Shown: piece by piece, positions 9,883 through 18,945 of the stretch | How the letters are laid out: each line of letters opens with the position of its first letter | Numbering within the stretch: position 1 is the stretch's first letter | From: Tepidibacter hydrothermalis | GTDB taxonomy: Bacteria > Bacillota > Clostridia > Peptostreptococcales > Peptostreptococcaceae | Length of the DNA: 64,000 nt | Assembly: GCF_029542625.1 (NCBI RefSeq) | Contig: NZ_CP120733.1 | Span: 682,001-746,000, forward strand | Reading direction: 5' to 3' | Made by a program: the position numbers and the translations under genes | Notes under the pieces: generated by a model | Database searches by the model: none | What the model was told of the DNA's origin: nothing | The model's input: the letters and a program-made list of their open reading frames with translations, nothing else

Positions 9883-10084
9883 TGAGTTTCAAAAAAGTTT
9901 ACATTGTAAGATTCTTCTAAAGATGAACTTTTTTATTGATAAGTTAATTTATAATATTATATTGAAATAGTACATATGAAAAAATATGAAGTGATTTTGT
10001 AGAATGTTTTGACAAACAATGATATAATACAATATTGTATCTTAATAAAAACAAATGAATAAAATGTGAGGGAGGAAACACAAC

Positions 10085-11167
10085 TTGGTAGGAAGAAATG
10101 ATTTATGTCCATGTAATAGTGGAAAAAAATATAAAAAATGTTGCTTAAATAAAGATAAAAAAAATTCTATGCTAAAACAAAAAGTTGATTTTTCACAAAA
10201 ACACGATATAAGTATAACTAAAAAACTATATGCTTATTCTAGAAAAGATAAATTCTATGATGAATATATTAATGCACAACATAAATTCCATATAGTAGAT
10301 GACAAAGAAATAAACTCTAAATTCAATTCATTCTTTAATACATACTATCTTCAAGATTACATAACTAGTGAGAATAAAACTATAGCTATATCATTCTTTG
10401 AAGAAAATAAAAATAAATTAAATATAATAGAAAAGAATATATTAAAAAGTAAATTGAAATCATACATAACTATATATAAAATCTTAAACATAGAAGAAGA
10501 TAAAGCTATACTTAAAGATTTAATACTAGATAAAGAAACTTATATAGAAGATATAAATGTATTAAAAGATTTAAAAGTTGGAGAATTAATAATAGGTAGA
10601 ATGGCTAATGTTGTAGAAGTTAACAAATTTATAGACACTGTACTATCTATATCTGAAAAAATTAAGGATGTTATAATAGCAGATATTAATAATATATACG
10701 AAAAGAATAAAGATGTTTATAAGGAGATGGAAACATTCCTAGTATACAATACAAATATATTCTACAAGTATATTCAACAACTAATAGATCCTAAAATAGG
10801 GACATATTTAAAAGAAAAGAAAGAAACTTCTAAGGCAAAAGTGAATAATGTTGAAAAACAAGAAGATACTAAAAAAGTAGATACTAAAGAAGTAGATAAT
10901 TCACAAAAAGAGTGTGAAGTTAAAAATCTTATAACAGAAAATATAGAAGATGCTTATTTAGAAGTAGCTTTAACTATATGGGAAGAATATAAGAACAACA
11001 ATGAAGTAAAGGGAACTGAAAATGGATGGGCTTCAGCAGTTGAATACCATACTAAAAAAGAAGATGGTGTAAATGTAACTCAAAGTGCTATAGCTAAAAA
11101 ATACAAAGTAAGTCCAAGTACTTTAGGTAAAAGATATAAAGAAATAAAATCAATACACAAAATATAA
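10085..11167 (+). CDS. SEC-C motif protein with C-terminal helix-turn-helix-like segment
   Basis: A 360-residue protein, TTG start with GGGAGG nine bases upstream. Residues 2-22 form a zinc-binding SEC-C motif, GRNDLCPCNSGKKYKKCC, the module found at the C-terminus of SecA and in many stand-alone proteins; here it is N-terminal. The middle is helical and Lys/Glu-rich, with a disordered linker around 245-280. The last 50 residues contain QSAIAKKYKVSPSTLGKRYK, which reads as a helix-turn-helix (sequential replicate of ALAKKxxVSxxTL type). The gene stands alone between the pilus operon and a short unknown gene. The function is unknown; a DNA- or nucleic-acid-associated role is an inference from the C-terminus. 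Confidence 0.7.
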   Translation: MVGRNDLCPCNSGKKYKKCCLNKDKKNSMLKQKVDFSQKHDISITKKLYAYSRKDKFYDEYINAQHKFHIVDDKEINSKFNSFFNTYYLQDYITSENKTIAISFFEENKNKLNIIEKNILKSKLKSYITIYKILNIEEDKAILKDLILDKETYIEDINVLKDLKVGELIIGRMANVVEVNKFIDTVLSISEKIKDVIIADINNIYEKNKDVYKEMETFLVYNTNIFYKYIQQLIDPKIGTYLKEKKETSKAKVNNVEKQEDTKKVDTKEVDNSQKECEVKNLITENIEDAYLEVALTIWEEYKNNNEVKGTENGWASAVEYHTKKEDGVNVTQSAIAKKYKVSPSTLGKRYKEIKSIHKI

Positions 11168-11189
11168 TATAGATTATATTATCAAGAAG

Positions 11190-11236
11190 AATTTATTCAG
11201 AAGCTTATAGTATTATAAACTTTAGCTTTCGGATAA
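11190..11236 (+). repeat. Degenerate fragment of repeat family A
   Basis: Contains TTCAGAAGCTTATAG and, after a short loop, TTTAGCTTTCGGATAA, which match the inner stem and the right end of family A (full copy at 32401-32530). It lies upstream of, and in the same direction as, the next gene; a TATAAT-like box follows at about 11245. Confidence 0.5.
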
Positions 11237-11300
11237 ACACTGTGATATAATACTCATATATGGTAATTGTTTTGATAAATATGTAGAAAGAGGGATAATA

Positions 11301-11678
11301 ATGAGTCTGACTTTAGGAAAAGAAATAGCTGTTTCAACTAGTTATATAAAATCAAACCCTGCTGTACCTATTTATAGAGGAGAAGAAACATTTGAAAACT
11401 TATTTGGGATGATATATCACATGGAAATAGGCTTTTATGAAGGTGAAAATGAAAAAATAAAAGAATACATAATAGTAGATTTTAAGGATTATACTCTATC
11501 ACAAGAAGACAAAAAAGCTTTACTTGAAAAGGCTAAAGAATACTGTGATTTAAAAGGAAAAGATTTAGAATCTAATACTGAAATATTCTTATTAGATAAC
11601 GAAGAAGCAGAAAGCTTTGTAGAAAAATTATTTGATAATATGAAATTTATAAGAGGACTAACTACTAAAAGAGGTTAG
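11301..11678 (+). CDS. Conserved-looking small protein of unknown function
   Basis: A 125-residue soluble protein with a clear GAGGGATAATA ribosome region before its ATG. It has no signal peptide, membrane helix or Cys residues likely to bind metal. The middle (FGMIYHMEIGFYEGENEKIK, then EYIIVDFKDYTLSQEDKKAL) suggests an alpha/beta fold with an acidic surface. I do not recognise the family. It is monocistronic: a fragment of repeat A and a TATAAT box lie upstream, and an intrinsic terminator begins inside its last codons. Confidence 0.6.
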   Translation: MSLTLGKEIAVSTSYIKSNPAVPIYRGEETFENLFGMIYHMEIGFYEGENEKIKEYIIVDFKDYTLSQEDKKALLEKAKEYCDLKGKDLESNTEIFLLDNEEAESFVEKLFDNMKFIRGLTTKRG

Positions 11679-11690
11679 TCCTCTTTTTTT
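11653..11690 (+). terminator. Intrinsic terminator overlapping the stop codon
   Basis: Perfect 10-bp stem GAGGACTAAC / GTTAGTCCTC with an 11-nt loop and a T8 tract. The left arm and loop are coding (last codons of the 125-residue protein) and the right arm contains its TAG stop. Confidence 0.9.
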
Positions 11691-11765
11691 ATATGCAAAA
11701 ATAACAGAATATTCAAAAATAAACAAAAATGGTATAATTATATTAATTAAAGGGGGGAGAGGTAA

Positions 11766-13748
11766 ATGAACTTGAATAAGATAAGTGTAAGGTTGATTTC
11801 TGTTTCTGTATTATTAATATTACTTCCGATGATGTTAGTTGGATATTTTTCATATGATAAAGCAGCTCAAATAATAACTCAAAGTGAGTTAAGTAAGAGT
11901 GAGACTTCTATAAGACAATTGAATGGTAATCTAAACTTAGAAATAGAAAATAAGTATAAGATATTTCAAGGTCTTAATCAGGCAGTTAAAAGAACTTCTG
12001 ATGAGGATGTATTAGAATTATTTGAAGAGTTTAGCCGAAATAATAAAGATATATTGATGGTCTATATAGGGAGACCTGACAAAGTCATGAAGACTTATCC
12101 TGATGTTGAGTTACCAGAAGGTTTTGATCCTACTAAAAGAGGATGGTATATAGATGCTATGTCTACTGATAACCCTGTGTGGTCAAAAACTTATGTAGAT
12201 GCTGTTACAAGCAAAAATGTAATAACATTATCAGTGAAATTATATGATGATAATAAGAATGTAAAAGGAGTTTTGGCAGTAGATATATTACTTGATAGCA
12301 TAGGAGAGTTGACAAAAGCTATAGATTTAGGAAAGGGAACAGATATTATAATAGGAGATCATGAAGGTAAAGTAGCATTTTATAAAGATGAGTCTAAAAT
12401 TGGATTTGATTTAAAGGAAACACCATGGGGCAGTAAAATATATGAGGGTAAAAAGGGAAGTATAGAGTATGAATCAAAAGATGATAAAGAAATGCTTAAA
12501 GGAGAAAAATACATAACGTTTTATAACAATGATACAATAGGATGGCAGATAATAAATGTATTTGATAAACAAATAATGGAAAGCGAAACTCATTCTATTT
12601 ATCAAATATCTTTAATAGTAGGGATATTAACAACCATAGTATCTATTATAATAAGTATATATATATCGTTTGGAATAACTAAACCGATAAATAAAATAGT
12701 AGAGACTATGAATGAAGTTGGAAAAGGGAATTTTACTATAAAAAATAAATTGAATACAAAGACTGAAATACAGTTAATATCTAAAGGTCTTAATAATATG
12801 ATAGAAAAAATAAAAAATTTAATAATAAATGTTGAACATATGTCAAAGAGTACACATAGTATATCTACAGATTTGGTAGATATATCTTCAACAACTGCAA
12901 TTTCTGTAAATGAAGTAGCTCAAGCTATAGATGAAATAGCAAGAGGAGCAACTTCTCAAGCTAGTGAAACAGAGGGATCACTAGCAAAGATTAAGGAACT
13001 TGGTGATTTTATAGGTAAAACATCTAATATTGCTGAAGATATGGCTGCTGATTCTGATAAAGTAAAAAATTTCAATGAAATGGGTATTCAGACTATAGTT
13101 TTATTAAAAAACAAAAATATAGATACATTAAATATAGTAAAAAGTATTGAACATCAGTTTAAAGAGCAACTGTCAAAATCTATGCAAATAAATAATATAA
13201 GTGAAACTATAACACAAATAGCAGAACAGACAAATTTATTAGCGTTGAATGCAACTATAGAGGCTGCTAGAGCAGGAGAACATGGTAGAGGATTTGCAGT
13301 TGTAGCTGATGAGGTTAGAAAATTATCAGAAGCTACTACACAACAAGTAAAAGAAATTGCAGAAATAGTAAATAATATTCAGATACAGACTAATGAGACA
13401 AGTAAGATTATGAATGATGCATCTTATATTATTGATGAGCAGAATGAAGTTGTAGAAAAAACAGAAAAACTATTTAAGGATATAGACTATATTACTTGTG
13501 AGATGATAGAAAAAACTATCAATATAAAAGAAATGTTGAATAATATAAATATAAGCAAGGTAGAATTTGTAGACTCTATGGAACGAATAGCATATGTAAC
13601 TGAAGAAACGGCAGCATCTACTCAACAAGTGTCTGCATATGCAGAGCAACAAGTAATAGATACAGAAAAATTGAATAGTTTAGCCAAAAACCTTAATTCT
13701 AGTATTGATGATTTAACTAGCAATATAGAGGAATTTAAAATAAAATAA
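11766..13748 (+). CDS. Methyl-accepting chemotaxis protein with dCache sensor
   Basis: A 660-residue transmembrane chemoreceptor. It has an N-terminal membrane helix (about residues 8-28), an extracellular double-Cache domain with [12 protein letters not shown] near 120 and [10 protein letters not shown] near 170, a second membrane helix (about 280-300), HAMP, and a cytoplasmic signalling coiled coil. The kinase-contact hairpin tip reads [20 protein letters not shown] and is intact. It would bind small ligands outside the cell and control CheA. The C-terminus lacks an NWETF-type CheR tether. Ribosome site AGGGGGGAGAGG; an extended -10 (TGGTATAAT) sits about 25 bp upstream. It is transcribed alone and followed by its own terminator. 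Confidence 0.93.
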   Translation: MNLNKISVRLISVSVLLILLPMMLVGYFSYDKAAQIITQSELSKSETSIRQLNGNLNLEIENKYKIFQGLNQAVKRTSDEDVLELFEEFSRNNKDILMVYIGRPDKVMKTYPDVELPEGFDPTKRGWYIDAMSTDNPVWSKTYVDAVTSKNVITLSVKLYDDNKNVKGVLAVDILLDSIGELTKAIDLGKGTDIIIGDHEGKVAFYKDESKIGFDLKETPWGSKIYEGKKGSIEYESKDDKEMLKGEKYITFYNNDTIGWQIINVFDKQIMESETHSIYQISLIVGILTTIVSIIISIYISFGITKPINKIVETMNEVGKGNFTIKNKLNTKTEIQLISKGLNNMIEKIKNLIINVEHMSKSTHSISTDLVDISSTTAISVNEVAQAIDEIARGATSQASETEGSLAKIKELGDFIGKTSNIAEDMAADSDKVKNFNEMGIQTIVLLKNKNIDTLNIVKSIEHQFKEQLSKSMQINNISETITQIAEQTNLLALNATIEAARAGEHGRGFAVVADEVRKLSEATTQQVKEIAEIVNNIQIQTNETSKIMNDASYIIDEQNEVVEKTEKLFKDIDYITCEMIEKTINIKEMLNNINISKVEFVDSMERIAYVTEETAASTQQVSAYAEQQVIDTEKLNSLAKNLNSSIDDLTSNIEEFKIK

Positions 13749-13758
13749 ATATAAAATA

Positions 13759-13798
13759 AAAGTCGTGTTATTATTAGAAAATAATAACATGACTTTTT
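13759..13798 (+). terminator. Intrinsic terminator after the chemoreceptor
   Basis: A 16-bp stem AAGTCGTGTTATTATT / ATAATAACATGACTTT with one G-T wobble and a short AGAAA loop, followed by a T-run. Confidence 0.85.
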
Positions 13799-13867
13799 AA
13801 TTATTTGCAAATAATATTATATGATATAATACATATAACATTTTATAATTAAGGAGGATCGAATAAA

Positions 13868-14194
13868 ATGGATTTTATAGGAATAGAAGAAATACAACCT
13901 TATGAAAATATATATGAGTACAAAATATTTGAGTATGATGATGTAATAGAATTGGGAAATGAAGAAAAATTTATATGTGATCTTAAATTTATACAATTAA
14001 ATATAAATCCTGTGTATAAGAACAAAGGTATTGACGAAACAGTAGGATATGCTGTCGTTGAAAACTTATGTGAAAATGTAAAAATATCGCATCAGCATAT
14101 CGAAGAAAAGATAAAAAAGTTCATAATACAAGAAATTCCTTTAATAAACATAAAAGAATCGTCTATAAATGTAATTTTCAGTCTAAATAAATAA
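13868..14194 (+). CDS. Small protein of unknown function
   Basis: A 108-residue soluble protein with an AAGGAGGA ribosome site. It has no membrane segment. The sequence is rich in Ile, Glu and Tyr, with conserved-looking elements VIELGNEEKFICDLKFIQLN and a C-terminal amphipathic helix, compatible with a small alpha/beta domain. I do not recognise the family. It precedes the Spo0E-like gene by about 60 bp with no terminator between them, so the two may be co-transcribed. Confidence 0.55.
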   Translation: MDFIGIEEIQPYENIYEYKIFEYDDVIELGNEEKFICDLKFIQLNINPVYKNKGIDETVGYAVVENLCENVKISHQHIEEKIKKFIIQEIPLINIKESSINVIFSLNK

Positions 14195-14256
14195 AATGAA
14201 TGTTGTTGATTTTTACTTCATCATGGTGTAAATTTATAAAGGGGGGGCGGGGTTCT

Positions 14257-14433
14257 ATGGAAAAAATGAATGATTTACAGATGAATATAGAAGTAATGAG
14301 AGAAAGACTGAATAAATTGATAGAAAATAACAATTTTAAACTTGTTAATAAAGAAATAATAGATTTAAGTCAGGAATTGGATATTTTATTAGATAATTAT
14401 GTTAAATTGAAGAAGGATAGTATATTATCATGA
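14257..14433 (+). CDS. Spo0E-like sporulation aspartyl-phosphatase
   Basis: A 58-residue protein that is almost entirely helical hairpin and carries the Spo0E signature SQELDILLDNY near its end. Members of this family dephosphorylate Spo0A~P and so delay sporulation; length and motif fit. I start it at the ATG at 14257, which follows a very G-rich GGGGGGGCGGGG ribosome region; the ORF is open further upstream to 14200 but those 19 residues have no ribosome site and do not resemble the family. The phosphatase role is known for the family; the actual target here is inferred. Confidence 0.82.
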   Translation: MEKMNDLQMNIEVMRERLNKLIENNNFKLVNKEIIDLSQELDILLDNYVKLKKDSILS

Positions 14434-14465
14434 AATGAACGAAGGCATGATATATTTAAATATAA

Positions 14466-14524
14466 AAATTGAAAGTCCTATTTATAAATATATGGATGGT
14501 ATTTATAAATAGGACTTTCAATTT
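14466..14524. repeat. Perfect 25-bp inverted repeat between genes
   Basis: AAATTGAAAGTCCTATTTAT continues for five more bases, then a 9-nt loop (TATGGATGG), then its exact complement. The stem is longer and more perfect than a normal terminator and there is no long T-run after it on the + strand. It may act as a terminator for the Spo0E-like gene or be a miniature palindromic element. Confidence 0.7.
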
Positions 14525-14568
14525 GGAAAATTTCAAATAATAAACCCACATGAGAAAGGATAATGAAT

Positions 14569-16173
14569 ATGATAAGAATATCGAATATAAAGATGGATAT
14601 AGATGAGGATATAAAAAATATTAAAAAGAAAATATTAAAAAAACTAAGAATCAGGGAAGAAGAATTAATAGAATATACAATATTTAAAGAATCAATAGAT
14701 GCTAGAAAAAGAGGAAAAATAAACTTTATATACACAGTAGATGTGAAAGTTAAAAAAGAAAATAGCATATTAAAAAAGATAAAGAGCAATGATGTGAGAT
14801 TAAGTCCAGAATTAAAATATAAAGATGTAAAAATGGGAAATGAAGAACTAAAGGAAAGACCAGTTATAATAGGAATGGGACCTGCTGGATTGTTTGCTGC
14901 ACTAATACTTGCTCAAAGAGGTTATAATCCTATAGTTTTAGAAAGAGGAATGGATGTTGATAAAAGAACTGAAGATGTAAATTTATTTTGGAACACAGGA
15001 AAAATAAATGAAGACTCTAACGTTCAATTTGGAGAAGGTGGAGCGGGTACTTTTTCAGATGGTAAACTTACTACTAGAATAAAAGATCTAAGATGTAGAA
15101 AGGTTCTTGAGGAACTAGTTACATCAGGAGCGCCAGATGAAATACTATACTCTCATAAACCTCATGTTGGAACTGATATATTAAAAGAAGTTGTAAAAAA
15201 TATGAGACAAAGAATAATAGAACTTGGTGGAGAGGTTAGATTCAATTCAAAAGTTACAGATATTATAGTTGAAGACAAATCAATAGTTGGTGTTAAGGTA
15301 AATGATGAATATATAATAGATACTAGCATAAGTATACTAGCAATAGGACATAGTGCTAGAGATACTTATGAGGTCTTGAATAATAAAAATGTAAAAATAA
15401 TTCAAAAGCCATTTGCTATAGGTGCAAGAATTGAACATCCTCAGTTAATGATAAATAAATCTCAGTATAAAGAATTTTATGATCATCCAAGACTTGGAGC
15501 AGCAGATTATAGACTTATTTATCATACGGAGAAAGGGAGAACTACATATACATTTTGTATGTGTCCTGGAGGAAGTGTTATAGCATCATCATCATCTAAG
15601 GGAGAGCTTGTTACAAATGGAATGAGTGAACATTCAAGAAATAAGGAAAATGCAAATAGTGCTCTTTTAGTAAATGTAGCTCCTGAAGATTTTGGAAGTG
15701 ATCATCCGCTAGAAGGAGTTTACTTTCAACAAAAATATGAAAGGCTTGCATTTGAATTAGGAGGAAAAAATTATAAGGCACCAGTTCAATTAGTAGGTGA
15801 TTTTTTAAATGATAGAGAATCTACTGAGATAAAGAGTGTAGAGCCTTCTTATAAGCCAGGATATACTCTTACTGATCTAAGAAAGTGTCTTCCTGATTTT
15901 GTAGTTGAAGCAATGAAAGAAGGTTTGCAGAATCTTGACAAAAAACTAGATGGATTTGCACTAAATGATGCTGTACTTACAGGCGTCGAAACGAGATCAT
16001 CATCTCCTATAAGAATAGTAAGAGATGAACAAAACTTTGAATCTGTGAATGTATGCGGACTTTATCCTGTTGGAGAAGGGGCTGGATATGCTGGAGGAAT
16101 AGTATCTGCTGCAGTTGATGGAATAAAAGCAGCGGAGAGTATAATAAGCAAATATCAAAAAAAGTTAATATAA
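14569..16173 (+). CDS. FAD-dependent dehydrogenase (COG2509-type)
   Basis: A 534-residue cytoplasmic flavoprotein. A roughly 95-residue N-terminal domain (DIDEDIKNIKKKILKKLRI) precedes the FAD-binding Rossmann motif VIIGMGPAGLFAALILAQRG near residue 100. The motif FGEGGAGTFSDGKLTTRIKD and a C-terminal VGEGAGYAGGIVSAAVDG complete the family pattern of uncharacterised NAD(FAD)-utilising dehydrogenases. The start at 14569 is preferred over the ATG at 14563 because GAGAAAGGA then has eight bases of spacing. The substrate is unknown. Confidence 0.85.
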   Translation: MIRISNIKMDIDEDIKNIKKKILKKLRIREEELIEYTIFKESIDARKRGKINFIYTVDVKVKKENSILKKIKSNDVRLSPELKYKDVKMGNEELKERPVIIGMGPAGLFAALILAQRGYNPIVLERGMDVDKRTEDVNLFWNTGKINEDSNVQFGEGGAGTFSDGKLTTRIKDLRCRKVLEELVTSGAPDEILYSHKPHVGTDILKEVVKNMRQRIIELGGEVRFNSKVTDIIVEDKSIVGVKVNDEYIIDTSISILAIGHSARDTYEVLNNKNVKIIQKPFAIGARIEHPQLMINKSQYKEFYDHPRLGAADYRLIYHTEKGRTTYTFCMCPGGSVIASSSSKGELVTNGMSEHSRNKENANSALLVNVAPEDFGSDHPLEGVYFQQKYERLAFELGGKNYKAPVQLVGDFLNDRESTEIKSVEPSYKPGYTLTDLRKCLPDFVVEAMKEGLQNLDKKLDGFALNDAVLTGVETRSSSPIRIVRDEQNFESVNVCGLYPVGEGAGYAGGIVSAAVDGIKAAESIISKYQKKLI

Positions 16174-16175
16174 AC

Positions 16176-16221
16176 TTAACATTTTTAATATAAAATTAAT
16201 ATTTTTAACATTAATTTAACA
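16176..16221 (+). promoter_or_regulatory. Pho-box-like direct repeats upstream of the Na/Pi transporter
   Basis: TTAACA or TTAATA hexamers start at 16176, 16185, 16196, 16205 and 16216. The pairs 16185/16196 and 16205/16216 are spaced by 11 bp, one DNA turn, as in PhoP/PhoB boxes (TTAACA-like repeats). A TACAAT-like -10 lies about 20 bp downstream with no good -35, which fits an activator-dependent promoter. The region is A+T-rich, so chance hexamers are possible. Confidence 0.45.
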
Positions 16222-16291
16222 TTTCTCCTATCAAAATTTGATACAATTAGACAGTAAAAAACACAGATTACAAATTCAAGGAGGACTAATA

Positions 16292-17920
16292 ATGGCTATA
16301 AATATAGCGCTAGGTATACTTGGTGGATTAGGTTTATTTTTGTATGGAATGAATTTAATGGGAGAGGGTCTTCAAAAAGCAGCTGGAGAGAAGTTAAAGA
16401 AAATAATAGAGATGTTAACTAGTAACAGATTTATGGGAGTACTAGTTGGTGTATTTGTTACCGCTATTATCCAAAGTAGTAGTGCAACTACTGTTATGGT
16501 AGTTGGATTTGTTAATGCTGGCATAATGCAATTAAGTCAAGCTATAGGTGTTATAATGGGGGCAAATATAGGTACTACTGTGACAGCACAGCTTGTATCA
16601 TTTGAACTAACACAATTAGCACCTGCTGCAGTTGGTATAGGTATGGTAATATATTTATTTGCATCAAAAGAAAAAAGTAAGCAATTAGCTGAAATATTAA
16701 TAGGTTTTGGTATATTGTTTATAGGTATGGACTTTATGAAGGACGCTGTGAAGCCTCTAAGAGAGTTTCCTGCTTTTAGAGAAATGTTAGTTGGATTTGG
16801 AAGTAACACATTTTTAGGAATTTTTATGGGATTTGCTATGACTGTTATACTTCAAAGTAGTAGTGCTGCTATGGGTATATTATTGGCACTATCATCAGAA
16901 GGATTATTACCATTGTCATCTGCACTTCCAATATTATATGGACAAAATATAGGAACGTGTGTAACTGCTATTTTATCTAGTATAGGAGCAACAAGAAATG
17001 CTAAAAGAGCAGCTATTGTACACTTAACTTTTAATGTATTAGGTACACTAATATTCGCAATTATATTAAGTAAGCCGACAATCGCACTTGTAACTAAAAT
17101 GAATCAAACTGATGTAACAAGACAAATAGCAAATGTACATACATTATTCAACATTGTAAATGTTGTAATTTTATTCCCATTTGCTCCACTTATAGTTAAA
17201 TTAGCTATGAAATTGTTACCTGAAACGGAAGATGAAAATAATGGTAGAGTAACTAAGTATTTAGATAGTAGAATACTAGAAACGCCTTCTATAGCACTTG
17301 CAAATACTATAAGAGAGTGTTTACATATGGGGAATATAACTAAAAAATCTTTAGAAAACGCTATGGATGGATTTTTTAACTGGTCAAAAGAAGAAGCTAA
17401 AAAAACATTTAAAAAAGAGAAAAAGATAAATGCGCTACAAAGAGAAATTATAGATTACTTAATTAAATTATCTAATAAAGCAATATCTGGAGAAAATAGA
17501 GAGATAGTAGACGGCCTATTTAATACTGTAAATGATATTGAAAGAGTAGGAGATCATGCAGACAATATTGCAGAATTAGTTGTTGATGGAATAGAAAAGG
17601 ACATACCTTTTTCAAAAGAAGCTTTAGAAGAGCTTAGAACTATGTTTGATAAGGTTATGGAAGTTTATAAAAGTTCATTAAAATGTATGAAAACTAATGA
17701 TATAGATTTAGCTTTTAAAGTAATAAAGATGGAAGAACAAATAGATATAATGGAAAAAACATGCAGAACAACACATATATATAGATTGAATAAAAGCTTA
17801 TGTAATCCAGAAAGTGGTATAATGTTCTTGGAGATGATAAGTAACATGGAAAGAATAGGAGATCACTCGTCTAATATAGCAAGAGCTGTAATAGATGCTC
17901 AAACTGTAAAACAACATTAA
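16292..17920 (+). CDS. Na+/phosphate cotransporter with PhoU-like domain
   Basis: A 542-residue membrane protein of the NptA/PNaS family. The N-terminal half (about residues 1-310) has eight or so membrane helices with two inverted QSSSA motifs (AIIQSSSATTVMVVGF and VILQSSSAAMGILL), the family signature for sodium-coupled phosphate transport. The C-terminal 200 residues are a cytoplasmic PhoU-like helical domain with the two ERVGDHADNIAE and ERIGDHSSNIAR metal-site motifs. The ATG at 16292 has AAGGAGGA upstream; an upstream in-frame ATG at 16238 does not. The Pho-box-like repeats upstream suggest induction on phosphate limitation. Confidence 0.92.
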   Translation: MAINIALGILGGLGLFLYGMNLMGEGLQKAAGEKLKKIIEMLTSNRFMGVLVGVFVTAIIQSSSATTVMVVGFVNAGIMQLSQAIGVIMGANIGTTVTAQLVSFELTQLAPAAVGIGMVIYLFASKEKSKQLAEILIGFGILFIGMDFMKDAVKPLREFPAFREMLVGFGSNTFLGIFMGFAMTVILQSSSAAMGILLALSSEGLLPLSSALPILYGQNIGTCVTAILSSIGATRNAKRAAIVHLTFNVLGTLIFAIILSKPTIALVTKMNQTDVTRQIANVHTLFNIVNVVILFPFAPLIVKLAMKLLPETEDENNGRVTKYLDSRILETPSIALANTIRECLHMGNITKKSLENAMDGFFNWSKEEAKKTFKKEKKINALQREIIDYLIKLSNKAISGENREIVDGLFNTVNDIERVGDHADNIAELVVDGIEKDIPFSKEALEELRTMFDKVMEVYKSSLKCMKTNDIDLAFKVIKMEEQIDIMEKTCRTTHIYRLNKSLCNPESGIMFLEMISNMERIGDHSSNIARAVIDAQTVKQH

Positions 17921-17931
17921 GATAAATTAAG

Positions 17932-17958
17932 ACCTCGTTATTAATAACGGGGTTTTTT
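17932..17958 (+). terminator. Intrinsic terminator after the Na/Pi transporter
   Basis: ACCTCGTTAT, two-base loop, ATAACGGGGT, then T6. The stem contains wobble pairs. Confidence 0.85.
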
Positions 17959-18019
17959 ATATTATAATTAATTATATACATAATAAATGCTTTATAGTTA
18001 AAAATAAGGGGGAGTTTAT

Positions 18020-18853
18020 ATGTGTAAAAACTTCAAAATTGCTTTATGTCAGACTATGGTAAAGGATGATAAGGTTTATAATTTAAAAAAAGCTTTAGAA
18101 TTTATAGAAGAGGCAGCTGTTAATGGTGCAAATATTATTTCCTTAGGGGAGATGTTTATCTGTCCTTATAGAAATGATGTATTTAAAGAATATGCCGAAG
18201 AAGAAGAAGGAAGTATTACACTTAAAGCTATAGCAGAAATTGCTAAAAAATACAATGTGTATATTGTGGCAGGATCTATTCCTGAGAAAGATGGAGATAA
18301 ATATTACAATACAGCATATGTTATAGGCAAAGACGGAAATATTATAACTAAACATAGAAAAATGCATTTATTTGATATAGACATAAAGGATGGAGTGTAT
18401 ATGAAGGAATCAGATACATTCTCTTATGGACAAAACATAACTATGTTTGATACAGAGTACTGTAAAGTAGGGGTTGCTATATGCTATGATATGAGATTTC
18501 CTGAAATATTTAGGATTATGGTTCAAAATGATGTTAAGCTCGTAATAGTTCCAGCTGCTTTTAATAATGTTACAGGACCTGCTCACTGGGATATTATAAT
18601 AAGAAATAGGTCTGTAGATAATCAAATATATTTTGCTGCAGCAAGCCCAGCAAGAAATTATGATGAGACATATTTAGCTTACGGTCACAGTAGTGTTTGC
18701 AATCCATTTGGAGAAATTATAGGGCAATTAGATGAGAATGAAGATATATTGTATTGTGATATAGATTTAAACTATTTAGAGAAGGTAAGGACAGAATTGC
18801 CTCTTTTAAAACACAGAAGACTAGATATATATGGTATTAATACAAAAAAATAA
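18020..18853 (+). CDS. Carbon-nitrogen hydrolase, omega-amidase/nitrilase family
   Basis: A 277-residue cytoplasmic enzyme with the Glu-Lys-Cys catalytic triad in order: SLGEMFICPY (Glu near residue 42), KHRKMHLFDID (Lys near 114) and VAICYDMRFPE (Cys near 156). Length and motifs match NIT2/omega-amidase and related short-chain amide hydrolases, which turn alpha-ketoglutaramate or similar omega-amides into the acid plus ammonia. It is transcribed alone (AAGGGGGAG ribosome site), so context does not narrow the substrate. Confidence 0.88.
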   Translation: MCKNFKIALCQTMVKDDKVYNLKKALEFIEEAAVNGANIISLGEMFICPYRNDVFKEYAEEEEGSITLKAIAEIAKKYNVYIVAGSIPEKDGDKYYNTAYVIGKDGNIITKHRKMHLFDIDIKDGVYMKESDTFSYGQNITMFDTEYCKVGVAICYDMRFPEIFRIMVQNDVKLVIVPAAFNNVTGPAHWDIIIRNRSVDNQIYFAAASPARNYDETYLAYGHSSVCNPFGEIIGQLDENEDILYCDIDLNYLEKVRTELPLLKHRRLDIYGINTKK

Positions 18854-18945
18854 AATAAAAAATATAAATTATATTAGAAATTTTTGTGAATTTAATATAT
18901 AATTATAATGTAATTTGAATTATTATTTATGAAGGGAGTATCAAT

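Noticed and set aside
10021-10060. Promoter TTGACA near TATAAT before the SEC-C gene
   Set aside because: The two boxes are only eight bases apart, so they do not form a sigma-A promoter together; the real start could not be chosen.
14478-14789. Minus-strand frame over the 25-bp palindrome and the start of the FAD dehydrogenase gene
   Set aside because: It is a mirror of an A-rich coding region, has no ribosome site and no family resemblance.
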